This document shows, piece after piece, positions 18,812 to 28,411 of a stretch of 64,000 nt of DNA. Each line of letters starts with the position of its first letter. The stretch's first letter is position 1. The DNA is taken from positions 1,550,001 to 1,614,000 of the forward strand of contig CAVPMN010000020.1 in NCBI GenBank assembly GCA_963706425.1. Reading direction: 5' to 3'. This DNA is from CAVPMN01 sp963706425. Its GTDB lineage: Bacteria; Actinomycetota; Acidimicrobiia; Acidimicrobiales; Acidimicrobilacustridaceae. A program made the translations under genes and the position numbers. Below the pieces are notes generated by a model. The model ran no database searches. It was not told the DNA's origin and worked only from the letters and a program-made list of their open reading frames with translations.

Positions 18812-21075
18812 TCAGAGCTTCTCGAGCGGGGCCCAGGCCAGCAGGAGGCGCTTTTCGCCCACGTCGCGGAAGTTGACCACCGCCTCGATCTTGTCGTCCG
18901 TGCCCTCGAGACCGAGGATGACCCCCTCGCCGAACTTGCCGTGGCGGACGTCGTCGCCCACCCGCAGACCGAGAGCATCGGCCCCGCTCGGGGTGGGACG
19001 TGACCGCTCGAGGGCCGACTCGACGACTCGTTCGCGGTGCTCGCTCCACGAGCGGGTGCTACGGCTCTCGCGAGCATCGCGCCCCCTGAGAAGCTGCCAC
19101 CCGATCGACGCGACGCGCGTCGGCTGCCCTGCACCTGCTGCACGAGTTGCTCGGGGATCTCCTCGAGGAACCGACTCGGCGGGTTGTACTGCGTGCCCCC
19201 GTAGAGGGTGCGGCTCCAGGCATGGGTGAGGTAGAGCCGTTCCATCGCCCTGGTGATGCCGACGTAGCAGAGCCGACGCTCCTCCTCGAGCTGGTCGGGC
19301 TCGCCGATCGACCGCAGATGAGGGAACACGCCGTCTTCGAGCCCGATGAGGAACACCACTGGGTACTCGAGGCCCTTCGCCGAGTGGAGCGTCATCAGCA
19401 CGACCGACGAGTCGTCGTCGGCCAGGTCGTCGGTGTCGGCCACGAGACCCACCTGTTCGAGGAATTCGTCAACCGACTCGAAGTCGCGGGCCGCGCCCAC
19501 CAGCTCGGCCAGGTTCTCGAGCCGGCCTTCGGCCTCGATGCTGTGCTCGACCTCGAGCTCGGCGGCGTAGCCCGACCGCGTAAGGGCAGCTTCGAGCAGT
19601 GCGCCCGGTCCGTCGGGCACCAGCTCGCCGAGCTCGTCGACCAACGCGAGGAACGACTCGATGCCCTTGACCGCCCGACCGGTGACACCGGCTTCCTCGG
19701 CCCGGCGCAGCGCCTCGATGAACGGCACGTTGTGCGCGCTGGCCCACACGTCGAGTCGGCCGACCGTGCTGTCGCCGACGCCTCGCTTGGGAGTGTTGAG
19801 CACTCGCTTGATGCTCACCTCGTCGACCGGGTTGACCACGGCCTTCAGATAGGCGAGGGCGTCCTTCACTTCGCGGCGGTCGTAGAACCGCGTGCCGCCG
19901 ATGACCTTGTAGGGGATACCGACGCGCATCAGATGCTCTTCGAGCACGCGGCTCTGCGCGTTGGTGCGGTAGAAGACGGCGAAGTCGCCCCACCGGTGCT
20001 GGCCGCCGTCGTGCAGGTGCGCCATCTGGTGGGCCACCCACTGCGCTTCGTCGGTCTCGTCGTCGGCGTGGTAGCGGATGATCGGCTCGCCCGACCCGCT
20101 CGCCGTCCAGAGCTCCTTCGGCTTGCGGCCGAAGTTGTTGGCGATCACCGAGTTGGCCGCGTTGAGGATGGTCTGCGTCGAGCGGTAGTTCTGCTCGAGG
20201 AGGATCACGGTGGTATCGGGGAACGCGTTCTCGAACTCGAGGATGTTGCGCACGTCGGCGCCCCGGAACGCGTAGATCGACTGGTCGCCATCGCCCACCA
20301 CGCACACGTTGCGATGCTCGGACGCGAGCTGCATCACCAGCTCGTTCTGCACGTGGTTGGTGTCCTGGTACTCGTCGACGAGCACGTGCCGGAACCGACG
20401 TCGATAGTGGTCGAGCACGTCGGGGTGCTCGCGCAGCAGCCGCACCGTCGCACTCAACAGGTCGTCGAAGTCCATCGCGCCGGCCCGAACGAGTCGCGCC
20501 TGGTACTCGCGATAGACGTCGCCGATCTTGCGCTCGAAGATGACGCGGGCCCGCTCGACGTAGTCGTTCACGTCGACGCCGTCGTTCTTGGCTGCGCTGA
20601 TGGACGCGTGCACCGAACGCGGTGGGAACTTCTTCGGGTCGAGGCCGAGGTCGCGGATGACGTAGCCGGTGAGCCGGAGCGCGTCGGCCTGGTCGTAGAT
20701 CGTGAACGACGACGGGTAGCCCAGCTTGCCCGCGTCACGCCGCAGGATGCGCACACATGCCGAGTGGAAGGTCGACACCCACATCTTCTCGGCCACGGGC
20801 CCCACCAGGCGGGCGACCCGGTGCTTCATCTCGTCGGCGGCCTTGTTGGTGAAGGTGATGGCCAGGATCTCGAACGGCGAGACTTCGAGGTTGCGGATGA
20901 GATGGGCGATGCGAGTGGTGAGCACGCGGGTCTTGCCCGAGCCGGCACCCGCGATGACCAGCAGCGGCCCGTCGACATGGGTGACCGCTTCGAGTTGCAC
21001 CGGATTGAGGCCCTCGAGCAGGTCGGGGCGGGACAGGTCGAGAGACGCAGAGTCGGGCACGTCGAGGTCAGGCAT
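18812..21075 (-). CDS. pcrA: ATP-dependent DNA helicase, PcrA/UvrD1 type (frameshifted tail)
   Basis: Superfamily 1A 3'-5' helicase for repair and replication restart, about 754 residues. Motifs in order: Q-motif LNPVQLEAV, Walker A AGAGSGKTR (near 40), VDEYQDTN (motif II), GDGDQSIYAFRGAD (III), LEQNYRST (IV), MTLHSAKGLEYPVVFLIG (V) and CYVGITRAMERLYL (VI). A frameshift at the G run near 19082-19086 (one G missing) sends the raw frame to a false stop at 18718. The corrected frame keeps the C-terminal Tudor-like domain (VRHGKFGEGVILGLEG) and ends LLLAWAPLEKL at 18812. A TAGGGT box lies 9 nt before the ATG. Confidence 0.92.
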
Positions 21076-21261
21076 GTCGGACCAACCCTACCGGTGCGCG
21101 CCGACGGCCTCGGCGGCCCGCCGGGGCCCAGGAGCAACGCCGCCTGACCACGGTCAGCGCACAGCGCGCCTGCCTCCGAGCTAAGAAACAGGCAAGGACC
21201 TCTTCGCCGGCCCGTCACGTCGGGGTCCGCGGCCGTTCATCGCAGCGGTCGATGGAAGGGC

Positions 21262-21942
21262 ATGACCACCTCCGCGGAGATCAAGACGAAGAGCGGCACG
21301 AGCACGGTGTGGTTGGAGGTGGGCTATGACGGCCACCAACCACCCCACGACCTCTTCGCCGACCTGACCATGATCGGTTGGCGGGTCCCGCCCACTCCCC
21401 CGCCGCCCCGGGCGGCGATCGACTGGTCGACCCCCGACCCGGCCACGGGCGAGCGCTACACGGTGCAGTCGTGGCGGGTCGAGGGCCAGCAGGTGGAACC
21501 TCCCGCGGGCACGGGGCCACGAGGGGCCTGGCTGGCTGCGGAGGCCCCCGCGTTCCTGGTCGCCCTCAACGGCGTGCTCGATCGTCACGGGCTGACTGGC
21601 CGACCGGCCACCGCCACCATGGCCACCGTGAGCGTGGTGGTGGAGCCGGACCGACGAGCCCAGGTCGAAGCGCTCGTCGCGACGCTCGGCTCGAGCCCGC
21701 GCTGGTCGGCCACCACCGTCACCAGGGTCCAGTACTACCGAGGGTCGCCGCTGGAGGTGACCGCCGAAGCCTGGCGCCTCGACGTGGTCGTGCCGGGCGA
21801 CCGCGCCGACTCGCTGGCGTCCGAGCTGGCGGAAACCGCAGGTGTCGACGTCGACGATCCCGCCCGGGTTGCGGTCGCCCCGGGCGAACCACCGGCGCCC
21901 CGACTGCAACTGGTCGACCAGCCCGAGGTCCAGACCGCCTGA
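21262..21942 (+). CDS. hypothetical protein
   Basis: 226-residue protein I do not recognise. It has no signal peptide, membrane segment or familiar motif. The middle is Pro-rich (TPPPPRA near residue 45), and Val/Thr/Arg beta-rich stretches follow (SVVVEPDRRAQVEALVATL, VQYYRGSPLEVTAEAWRLDVVVPG). The last could be two related ferredoxin-like halves, but that is a guess. GGAAGGG sits very close (1-2 nt) to the ATG. Third-position GC is high, as in neighbouring real genes. It is divergent from pcrA across a 186-bp gap in which I see no other feature, and convergent with the next gene. Confidence 0.6.
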   Translation: MTTSAEIKTKSGTSTVWLEVGYDGHQPPHDLFADLTMIGWRVPPTPPPPRAAIDWSTPDPATGERYTVQSWRVEGQQVEPPAGTGPRGAWLAAEAPAFLVALNGVLDRHGLTGRPATATMATVSVVVEPDRRAQVEALVATLGSSPRWSATTVTRVQYYRGSPLEVTAEAWRLDVVVPGDRADSLASELAETAGVDVDDPARVAVAPGEPPAPRLQLVDQPEVQTA

Positions 21943-21954
21943 GTCGCGGGCCGG

Positions 21955-22431
21955 TCACCGGCGCGGGTCAGAGGGCTCGCTCCAGGCGATGAGACCGTGA
22001 TGACGCTCGAGCACCCGACGAACCGTCCACGGGTCGGCCGACCGGGCCACCACCAAGGTCTCGTCCGGTCCCAGCGGCAACGGCATCGGCTGGTCGGCTC
22101 CGTCTGTCCGTGGGTGGCCCTCGCGGCGCATCACCAGTGCGCCGACTGCGCCTCCCGTCACCGCGCCACCCATCGCCGCCGCCAGCAGCACCCCGAACCC
22201 CGCCACGACCCCTGCCGCGGGCAGCACGAAGAACCCGACGACGAGTCCCGCGCCGACGCCGAGGCCGGCGCCCGGTAGCACCTCGCGCAACGACATCAGA
22301 CGCGACGGCCGGGCCACGGCCACTTCCTCGGGACGAACGCCATCCTCGTGCAACTCCCGCAGAGCCTGCGCGACCTCGGCGCGGTCCCGAAACAACGCAG
22401 CCACGCTTCCGACGTTGCGTTGCGAGGCCAT
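21955..22431 (-). CDS. glycine-zipper membrane protein with stress-protein-like N domain
   Basis: 158 residues from ATG 22431 (MASQRNVGSVAALFRDR). The first 50 residues (RAEVAQALRELHEDGVRPEEVAVA) resemble the N-terminal domain of general stress proteins such as YflT/DUF1269. Then come two Gly/Ala/Val-rich hydrophobic segments (GLGVGAGLVVGFFVLPAAGVV and MGGAVTGGAVGALVM) with glycine-zipper spacing. A charged C-terminal domain of about 55 residues ends SEPSDPRR. Probably an inner-membrane stress-related protein; function unknown. Convergent with the previous gene, 12 bp between stops. Confidence 0.65.
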   Translation of the reverse strand: MASQRNVGSVAALFRDRAEVAQALRELHEDGVRPEEVAVARPSRLMSLREVLPGAGLGVGAGLVVGFFVLPAAGVVAGFGVLLAAAMGGAVTGGAVGALVMRREGHPRTDGADQPMPLPLGPDETLVVARSADPWTVRRVLERHHGLIAWSEPSDPRR

Positions 22432-22537
22432 GGCGATCCGTCTCCCGATACGACGGTGGGTCGTTCGTGGCCCTACCCGCTCGTCGAATCCGCCAGACGC
22501 ACGGTCCTGGCTAGATTCGCCGGGTGGGAGATCGACC

Positions 22538-23467
22538 ATGAGGCCGTTCCGGTTCGGCGTGCAGGTTGGCAAGGCGGCCGACGCTCGGGAGTTCACCGAC
22601 CTGGCCCGCAAGGCCGAGGACCTCGGCTACGCCACCCTCACCGTGCCCGACCACCTCGACGACCAATGGGCGCCCACCCCGATGCTGATGGCTGCCGCCT
22701 CGGCCACCACCACGCTGCGTCTCGGCACGCTGGTGTGGTGCAACGACTACCGGCACCCCGTCGTGCTGGCGAAGGAAGCGGCCACCATCGACCTGCTGTC
22801 CGACGGTCGGCTCGAGCTCGGCCTGGGGGCCGGGTGGATGACCACCGACTACACCGAGGCCGGCATCGACCTCGACCCTGCGGGTGTGCGTATCGCGCGC
22901 ATGGCCGAGGCCCTGGCGGTCATCAAGGGCCTGATGGCGGACGGTCCCTTCGACTTCTCGGGTCGCTACTACCAGGTGAGCGGCCTCGATGGATCGCCGG
23001 TGCCGGCGCAGCGCCCCCACCCGCCGATCGTCATCGGCGGAGGCGGACGCAAGATCCTCACCCTGGCCGCCAGGGAAGCCGACGTCATCGGGCTCAACAT
23101 CGATCTGCGGTCCGGCCGCATCGACGCCACTGCGGGACCCACCGCCACTGCGGACGCCACCGAGGAGAAGCTCGGTTGGATACGCGAGGCCGCGGGCGAC
23201 CGCTTCGAAGACATCGAGCTCCAGGTCCGCGTGCACCTGGCGGCGGTCACCGACGACATCGCCTCGCTGGCCGAGGCGATGGCGCCGGCGTTCGGGCTCA
23301 CCCCGGATCAGGCGATGCACTCCCCACATGCCCTGGCCGGGTCGGTCGACCAGATCGTGGAGACGCTGGAGGAGCGGCGCGCCGTCTTCGGCATCTCCTA
23401 CATCGGGTTGAGCGCCGACGTCATCAACGAGCTGGCGCCCGTCGTGGCCCGACTCGCCGGCTACTGA
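22538..23467 (+). CDS. LLM-class F420-dependent oxidoreductase
   Basis: 309-residue luciferase-like TIM-barrel flavin/F420 oxidoreductase. Begins MRPFRFGVQVGKAADAREF; AAATTTLRLGTLVWCNDYRHP-type strand, KEAATIDLLSDGRLELGLGAGW and PPIVIGGGGRKIL are all typical of the TIGR03621-like F420 branch. The start ATG follows GGGAG. No partner gene nearby indicates the substrate. Use of F420 is inferred from family and presumed host. Confidence 0.85.
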   Translation: MRPFRFGVQVGKAADAREFTDLARKAEDLGYATLTVPDHLDDQWAPTPMLMAAASATTTLRLGTLVWCNDYRHPVVLAKEAATIDLLSDGRLELGLGAGWMTTDYTEAGIDLDPAGVRIARMAEALAVIKGLMADGPFDFSGRYYQVSGLDGSPVPAQRPHPPIVIGGGGRKILTLAAREADVIGLNIDLRSGRIDATAGPTATADATEEKLGWIREAAGDRFEDIELQVRVHLAAVTDDIASLAEAMAPAFGLTPDQAMHSPHALAGSVDQIVETLEERRAVFGISYIGLSADVINELAPVVARLAGY

Positions 23468-23495
23468 CGATCACCACTCGCCTGCTCCGACTCGC

Positions 23496-25037
23496 CTATT
23501 CCCACTCGATGGTGCCCGGCGGCTTCGACGTGATGTCGTAGGCCACCCGGTTGACCCCGGCGACCTCGTTGATGATGCGGCTCGACAAGCGCTCGAGCAG
23601 CTCGTAGGGCAGCCGAGCCCAATCGGCCGTCATGGCGTCTTCGCTGGTGACGGCCCGGATGATGATGGGATAGGCGTAGGTGCGCTCGTCACCCATCACG
23701 CCGACGGTGCGGATGTCGGGCAGCACCGCAAACGCCTGCCAGATCTCGCGCTCGAGCTCGGCCTTGCGGATCTCCTCGCGCACGATGGCGTCGGCGTGCT
23801 GGAGGATGGCGACCTTGTCGGGCGTGACCTCGCCGATGATGCGCACGCCGAGACCGGGCCCCGGGAACGGCTGACGCCAGACGATCTCCTCGGGAAGTCC
23901 GAGCTCCTCGCCGACCCGGCGCACTTCGTCCTTGAACAGGCTGCGCAGAGGCTCGACCAGCTCGAAGTCCATGTCGTCGGGCAGCCCACCGACGTTGTGG
24001 TGGCTCTTGATGCGGGCGGCATCGCTCGTGCCCGACTCGATGACGTCGGGGTAGAGCGTGCCCTGCACCAGGAAGCGGGCGTCCTCGATGCCACCCGACG
24101 CATCCTCGAACACCCTGATGAACAGCTCGCCGATGGTCTTGCGCTTCTCCTCGGGCTCGGTCACGCCGGCGAGGCGCTCGAAGAAGCGGTCGGCGGCACG
24201 CACGTGGATGAGCTCGATGCCCTGGTGGCGCTGGAAGGTCTCGACGACCTGCTCGCCTTCGCCGTGGCGCATGAGCCCGGTGTCGACGAACACACAGGTG
24301 AGCTGCGGCCCGATGGCCTTGTGCACGAGGGCGGCAGCCACCGCCGAGTCGACACCGCCCGAGAGGCCGCAGATGGCCCGGCCCTTGCCGACCTGGTGGC
24401 GGATGGCCTCGACCGACGTCTCGATGATCGAAGACATGGTCCAGGTGGGCAGGCACCCGCAGGCGTCGTAGAGGAAGTGCTTGAGGATGTCTTGGCCGTG
24501 CGGCGTGTGCACCACTTCGGGGTGGAACTGCACGCCGTAGATGCCACGATCGGCGTCCTCGAACGCGGCGGCGGGTACCACGTCGGTCATGGCGGTGACC
24601 TCGAAGCCGGCGGGTGACTCGGTGATCGAGTCGAAGTGGCTCATCCACACCTGCTGCTGCGGGGCCTGGTCGGCGAAGAGCACGCCTTCGTTGATCACCT
24701 CGAGCTGGGTCTTGCCGTATTCGCCCTTGCCGGTGTTGGCCACCACCCCACCGAGCTGCAGCGCCACCAGCTGGGCGCCGTAGCAGATGCCGAGGATGGG
24801 CACCCCGGTGTCGTAGACCGCGGGATCGATGCGGGGGGCGCCGTCGACGTGCACCGACGCCGGGCCGCCGCTGAAGATGACACCGGCAGGCTGGCGCTCG
24901 GCGATCTCGTCGGCCGTGATGGTGTGGGGCACGATCTCGCTGTAGACGTGCGCCTCGCGCACCCGGCGAGCGATGAGCTGCGCGTACTGCGCACCGAAAT
25001 CGACGACGAGGACGGTGTCGAACTGCTGATCGCTCAC
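23496..25037 (-). CDS. guaA: GMP synthase (glutamine-hydrolysing)
   Basis: Converts XMP to GMP. 513 residues. The glutamine amidotransferase domain (about 1-195) has nucleophile Cys in ILGICYGAQ and His-Glu in GVQFHPEVVHT. The ATP-pyrophosphatase domain has SGGVDSAVAA (near 230), and the dimerisation domain ends KPPGTIEWE. Start GTG at 25037. It lies 16 bp behind guaB3, so both may be one guanine-nucleotide transcription unit. Confidence 0.97.
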   Translation of the reverse strand: MSDQQFDTVLVVDFGAQYAQLIARRVREAHVYSEIVPHTITADEIAERQPAGVIFSGGPASVHVDGAPRIDPAVYDTGVPILGICYGAQLVALQLGGVVANTGKGEYGKTQLEVINEGVLFADQAPQQQVWMSHFDSITESPAGFEVTAMTDVVPAAAFEDADRGIYGVQFHPEVVHTPHGQDILKHFLYDACGCLPTWTMSSIIETSVEAIRHQVGKGRAICGLSGGVDSAVAAALVHKAIGPQLTCVFVDTGLMRHGEGEQVVETFQRHQGIELIHVRAADRFFERLAGVTEPEEKRKTIGELFIRVFEDASGGIEDARFLVQGTLYPDVIESGTSDAARIKSHHNVGGLPDDMDFELVEPLRSLFKDEVRRVGEELGLPEEIVWRQPFPGPGLGVRIIGEVTPDKVAILQHADAIVREEIRKAELEREIWQAFAVLPDIRTVGVMGDERTYAYPIIIRAVTSEDAMTADWARLPYELLERLSSRIINEVAGVNRVAYDITSKPPGTIEWE

Positions 25038-25053
25038 CCGCGGACCCGGGGAC

Positions 25054-26217
25054 TCAGTGGCCCATGCCGACGTGCTGGGCCTTCTGCAGCGACTTGCCCT
25101 CGGTCTGCAGCGCCGGCGCCACCATCACCTCGGCCTTCTGGAACTCCTTGACCGACTCGTAGCCGCAGGTGGCCATGGACGTGCGCAAGGCACCGAACAG
25201 GTTGAGCTTGCCGTCGTTCTCGGTGGCCGGGCCGACGAGGATCTCCTCGAGGCTGCCGCGGATGTCGGTCTTGACCCGTGCGCCTCGCGGGAGGGTGGGA
25301 TGGAACGTGGCCATGCCCCAGTGGTAGCCCTTGCCGGGCGCCTCCTCGGCGGCGGCGAGCGGCGAGCCGATCATCACGGCGTCGGCGCCGCACACGATGG
25401 CCTTGGCGATGTCGCCCCCGGTGCCCATGCCACCGTCGGCGATGACGTGCACATAGACGCCGGTCTCGTCGAGATGACGCATGCGGGCGGCTCGGGCGTC
25501 GGCGATGGCGGTGGCCTGCGGCACACCGATGCCGAGCACACCTCGCGTGGTGCAGGCATGACCGGGGCCGACGCCGACGAGGATGCCGGCGGCGCCGGTG
25601 CGCATGAGGTGCAGCGCGGCCTGGTAGCTGGCGCAGCCGCCGACGATGACGGGCATGTCGAGCTCGCGGACGAACTTCTTGAGGTTGAGCGGTTCCTGGT
25701 TCTTGGAGACGTGCTCGGCCGACACGACGGTGCCCTGGATGACGAGCAGGTCGAGCTCGGCGTCGATCAGGTACTTCGAGAACGCCTCGGTGCGCTGCGG
25801 GGTGACCGATGCGCACGACACCACGCCGGCCTCTTTGATCTGGCGGATGCGCTCGGAGATGAGCTCGTACTTGATCGGCTCGCCGTAGATCTCCTGCATC
25901 CGGCCGGTGGCCTTCTCGGGAGGCAGCTCGGCGATCTCGTCGAAGTAGGGCTGAGGATCGTCGTAGCGCGTCCAGAGGCCCTCGAGGTTGAGCACCCCGA
26001 CGCCACCGAGCCGGCCGATCTCGATGGCGGTGGCGGGGCTGACGACCCCGTCCATGGCCGATGCCATCAGGGGCAGCTCGAAGGTGAAGGCGTCGATCTC
26101 CCAGGTGATGTCGACGTCCTCGGGGTCGCGTGTGCGGCGGCTCGGGACCACCGCGATGTCGTCGAACCCGTAGGCCCGCCGACCCGACTTGCCGATCCCG
26201 ATCTCGACCTCAGCCAC
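25054..26217 (-). CDS. guaB3: GuaB3-family IMP dehydrogenase-related protein
   Basis: 387-residue IMPDH/GMP reductase superfamily TIM barrel without CBS domains, as in actinobacterial GuaB3. N terminus RRAYGFDDIAVVPSRRTRDP; catalytic Cys loop VGPGHACTTRGVLG; phosphate-binding VIADGGMGTGGDIAKAI. Full-length IMPDHs have about 490 residues with a CBS pair inserted, so this is not canonical GuaB. A cyanobacterial GuaB3 has been reported (from memory) to act as a GMP reductase, so it may recycle GMP to IMP. Start GTG 26217 after GAAGGGGA. Next to guaA. Confidence 0.85.
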   Translation of the reverse strand: MAEVEIGIGKSGRRAYGFDDIAVVPSRRTRDPEDVDITWEIDAFTFELPLMASAMDGVVSPATAIEIGRLGGVGVLNLEGLWTRYDDPQPYFDEIAELPPEKATGRMQEIYGEPIKYELISERIRQIKEAGVVSCASVTPQRTEAFSKYLIDAELDLLVIQGTVVSAEHVSKNQEPLNLKKFVRELDMPVIVGGCASYQAALHLMRTGAAGILVGVGPGHACTTRGVLGIGVPQATAIADARAARMRHLDETGVYVHVIADGGMGTGGDIAKAIVCGADAVMIGSPLAAAEEAPGKGYHWGMATFHPTLPRGARVKTDIRGSLEEILVGPATENDGKLNLFGALRTSMATCGYESVKEFQKAEVMVAPALQTEGKSLQKAQHVGMGH

Positions 26218-26269
26218 GTGACTCGTCCCCTTCCGTTCGGCCCTCGCTCCGGCCGGTGAAGGCGTCAGT

Positions 26270-26662
26270 CTACGCGCCGGTGAGCGTCTTGAGCACCTGC
26301 TTGGCCACGGCCACGTTCATCTGGTAGACCGCGCTGCGACCCTTGTCGCTGACCTGCTTCAACACGCTCCCCCCGGTGAGGGTCTCGACGCTGTCGAGGC
26401 CGTCGACGAGGGCGCGGGACGTGGTGTCGGTGGCCTTGTAGCCCATCGAGGTGAGCGACTTGACCAGGTCGTTCTGGGCCACCGGCTTGGGGGCGGCCGA
26501 GGCGATGATGCGCAGGGCGTCCTTGGTGAGCTCGGCCCCCTGGGTGATGGCCTGCGACACCGAGATGGCGCCCTCGTCGTCGGCCTCGAGCGAGGCCAGC
26601 CACCGCTTCACCTGGACGATGAGCTCCTGGTTGGTGTCGGCCTCGAAGATCAGCTTCGGCAT
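26270..26662 (-). CDS. hypothetical protein, possible winged-helix C domain
   Basis: 130 residues, soluble. An N-terminal strand-helix (MPKLIFEADTNQELIVQVKRWLASLEADDEG) precedes a region that looks like a winged helix (AVAQNDLVKSLTSMGYKATDTTSRALVDGL and a Gly-Gly wing with SAVYQMN). Close to full identity of unit size to any named family cannot be claimed. TACCGT lies 6 nt before the ATG, giving a likely leaderless mRNA. Divergent from the methyltransferase gene; downstream lies guaB3 (52 bp), probably a separate unit. Confidence 0.6.
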   Translation of the reverse strand: MPKLIFEADTNQELIVQVKRWLASLEADDEGAISVSQAITQGAELTKDALRIIASAAPKPVAQNDLVKSLTSMGYKATDTTSRALVDGLDSVETLTGGSVLKQVSDKGRSAVYQMNVAVAKQVLKTLTGA

Positions 26663-26668
26663 GGGCCC

Positions 26669-26674
26669 ACGGTA
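26669..26674 (-). promoter_or_regulatory. -10 box (TACCGT) of the 130-residue protein gene
   Basis: TACCGT lies 6 nt before ATG 26662 and no Shine-Dalgarno is present, as for a leaderless mRNA. Confidence 0.4.
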
Positions 26675-26714
26675 CTCGGTGGACTCCCGCCGCGGCCCCT
26701 GCCAGGGTCTGGCG

Positions 26715-27491
26715 ATGGCCAGGTACACCCTCGGCGACAACGAGCTCGCGGGCGACCGCCTCGCCCTGCTGGCCGAGGTGTTCGGGCCGACCACGGAGGC
26801 GTTCGTCGTCGCCGCGCTCCCACCGGTCCCCGGGTCTGTGGTCGACCTCGGCTGCGGCACCGGCCACACGACCGACCTGCTCGCCCGGCTCACGGGCTCC
26901 TCGTCGGTCACCGGCCTCGACCTGTCGACCGGCTTCCTGGCCCGGGCCCGGGCGAGCTACCCGCAACTCGAGTTCCGGGAGGCCGACATCACCCGATCGC
27001 CGCTGCCGGTCGCTCACCCCGACGTGATCTTCGCCCGGTTCCTTCTGGCCCATCTGCTCGAACCGAAGGCGCTCGTGGCCGCCTGGGTGGCGCAACTAGC
27101 GCCGGGCGGGCGCCTGCTCGTCGAGGAAGGTGAGGGCATCGAGTCGACCAACGCCACGTTCCGGCGCTATCAGCAGCTCGCTCACGACATGATCGCCAGC
27201 TACGGCGCCGACCTCTACGTCGGCCGATCGCTCACCGCGGACGGCGTCCCCGGCGCCGCAGTGGTGCACTCCGAGCTGGTCGAGCTCTCGCCCCCCACCG
27301 CGGTCGTCGCTCGCCTCTTCGCCATGAACCTGGCCACCTGGCGCCACGACCCGTGGGTCACCGCCCACGTGCGCGGGGTCGACATCGACCGACTGGTGAC
27401 GGCGCTCGACGAGCTGGCCTACTCGAGTGCTCGCGACGAGATCGTGTTCCGCAACCGTCAGGTTGCCTACGAGCCCGCGCCCGCCCGCTGA
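26715..27491 (+). CDS. SAM-dependent class I methyltransferase
   Basis: 258 residues. SAM-binding motif I VVDLGCGTGHTTDLL (near residue 43), acidic loop GLDLSTGFL, motif IV-like DVIFARFLLAHLLEPKAL, and LAPGGRLLVEEGEG. Related to UbiE/Methyltransf_25-type enzymes; substrate unknown. The frame is open upstream to 26451, but that part is antisense to the 130-residue gene. ATG 26715 follows AGGG. Its last 25 bp overlap the end of the convergent hydrolase gene. Confidence 0.85.
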   Translation: MARYTLGDNELAGDRLALLAEVFGPTTEAFVVAALPPVPGSVVDLGCGTGHTTDLLARLTGSSSVTGLDLSTGFLARARASYPQLEFREADITRSPLPVAHPDVIFARFLLAHLLEPKALVAAWVAQLAPGGRLLVEEGEGIESTNATFRRYQQLAHDMIASYGADLYVGRSLTADGVPGAAVVHSELVELSPPTAVVARLFAMNLATWRHDPWVTAHVRGVDIDRLVTALDELAYSSARDEIVFRNRQVAYEPAPAR

Positions 27492-28405
27492 CCGAGCAGG
27501 TCGCCGCACAGGGCAACGGTGCCGCTGACGAAGGGACCGGGTGCCTCCCATGGCACGAAGTGGCCGCAATCTCGCAGCAGGAACGGGCCGACGTGATCGG
27601 GGAAGGCCTCGGCCGCGTCGAGGTCGAACCCGTCGGGCATCACATGGTCATCGGGTCCGTAGAGGATGAGGGCCCGCACGTCGGCGTTGACCTTCAGATC
27701 GGACACCTCGCTGCGCTTGGCCGGATCGAAGAACGCCTCATAGGAGCGAATGCTGGCCCGCAACGTGGCCGCATCGGAGAAGGGCTCGGCGTGGAAGGCG
27801 ATGGCCGCCTCGTCGAACGCGCCCCCATGGGCCCAGAACCGCGACGAGTAGAACGTGGCGATGTAACGGCGGCGCTGCTCAGGTGTGTCGAGCTCGGCCA
27901 CCAAGGCGTCGGCATCGGTGCCCTGCCTGACGAAATAGTCATGTGCGCTGCCCCCACGGTGGACCCGCACATGCCCGCCCACGCCCGGTACCGGCGTGTT
28001 GAAGACCACCATGCGATCGGTCAGGCCGGGCCAGCGCAGGGCCATGTCCTGGATGACGGGCCCGCCGAGGTCGCCACCGGCGAGCACCGCGTGGTCGATC
28101 CCCAACCCGTCGGTGAGCAACGCGTGCAGATCGCGAGACATCGACGGGACATCACCGAAGCCGTCCGGTCCCGGGCCTGAGTCGCCGAAGCCCCGGAGGT
28201 CGGGGACGATCACGTCGAACCCGGCCGCGGCGAGCGGCTCGATCACCCGCCACCAGATGCGCTTGGTCTCAGGCCAGCCGTGCACCAGGAGCAGCGGCAC
28301 CCCGCCGTCGCCGGCCCGCACGTAGGCCAGCGGGAAGCCCCGACCGTCGAAGTACTGGGTGGCGAAGCGTTCGGGGTCGAGGTCGGCAGGTGGCCCAGTG
28401 ACCAT
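27467..28405 (-). CDS. alpha/beta hydrolase, epoxide hydrolase / dehalogenase type
   Basis: 312 residues. Oxyanion-hole motif LLVHGWPETKRIWW, strand VIVPDLRGFGDS, nucleophile elbow GGDLGG with Asp as nucleophile. That points to the epoxide hydrolase / haloalkane dehalogenase branch rather than Ser esterases. A late Asp (YGPDDHVMP) and His (RDCGHFVPWEAP) complete the triad. The cap domain lies between about residues 140 and 230. TAACGT lies 6 nt before the ATG (28412-28417), suggesting a leaderless mRNA. Natural substrate unknown. Confidence 0.82.
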   Translation of the reverse strand: MVTGPPADLDPERFATQYFDGRGFPLAYVRAGDGGVPLLLVHGWPETKRIWWRVIEPLAAAGFDVIVPDLRGFGDSGPGPDGFGDVPSMSRDLHALLTDGLGIDHAVLAGGDLGGPVIQDMALRWPGLTDRMVVFNTPVPGVGGHVRVHRGGSAHDYFVRQGTDADALVAELDTPEQRRRYIATFYSSRFWAHGGAFDEAAIAFHAEPFSDAATLRASIRSYEAFFDPAKRSEVSDLKVNADVRALILYGPDDHVMPDGFDLDAAEAFPDHVGPFLLRDCGHFVPWEAPGPFVSGTVALCGDLLGQRAGAGS

Positions 28406-28411
28406 CGACCC

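Noticed and set aside
19147..21147. 666-codon plus-strand ORF opposite pcrA
   Set aside because: It mirrors pcrA codon by codon in an antisense frame that stays open because of high third-position GC. The translation is low-complexity His/Arg/Gly/Val-rich and has no motif.
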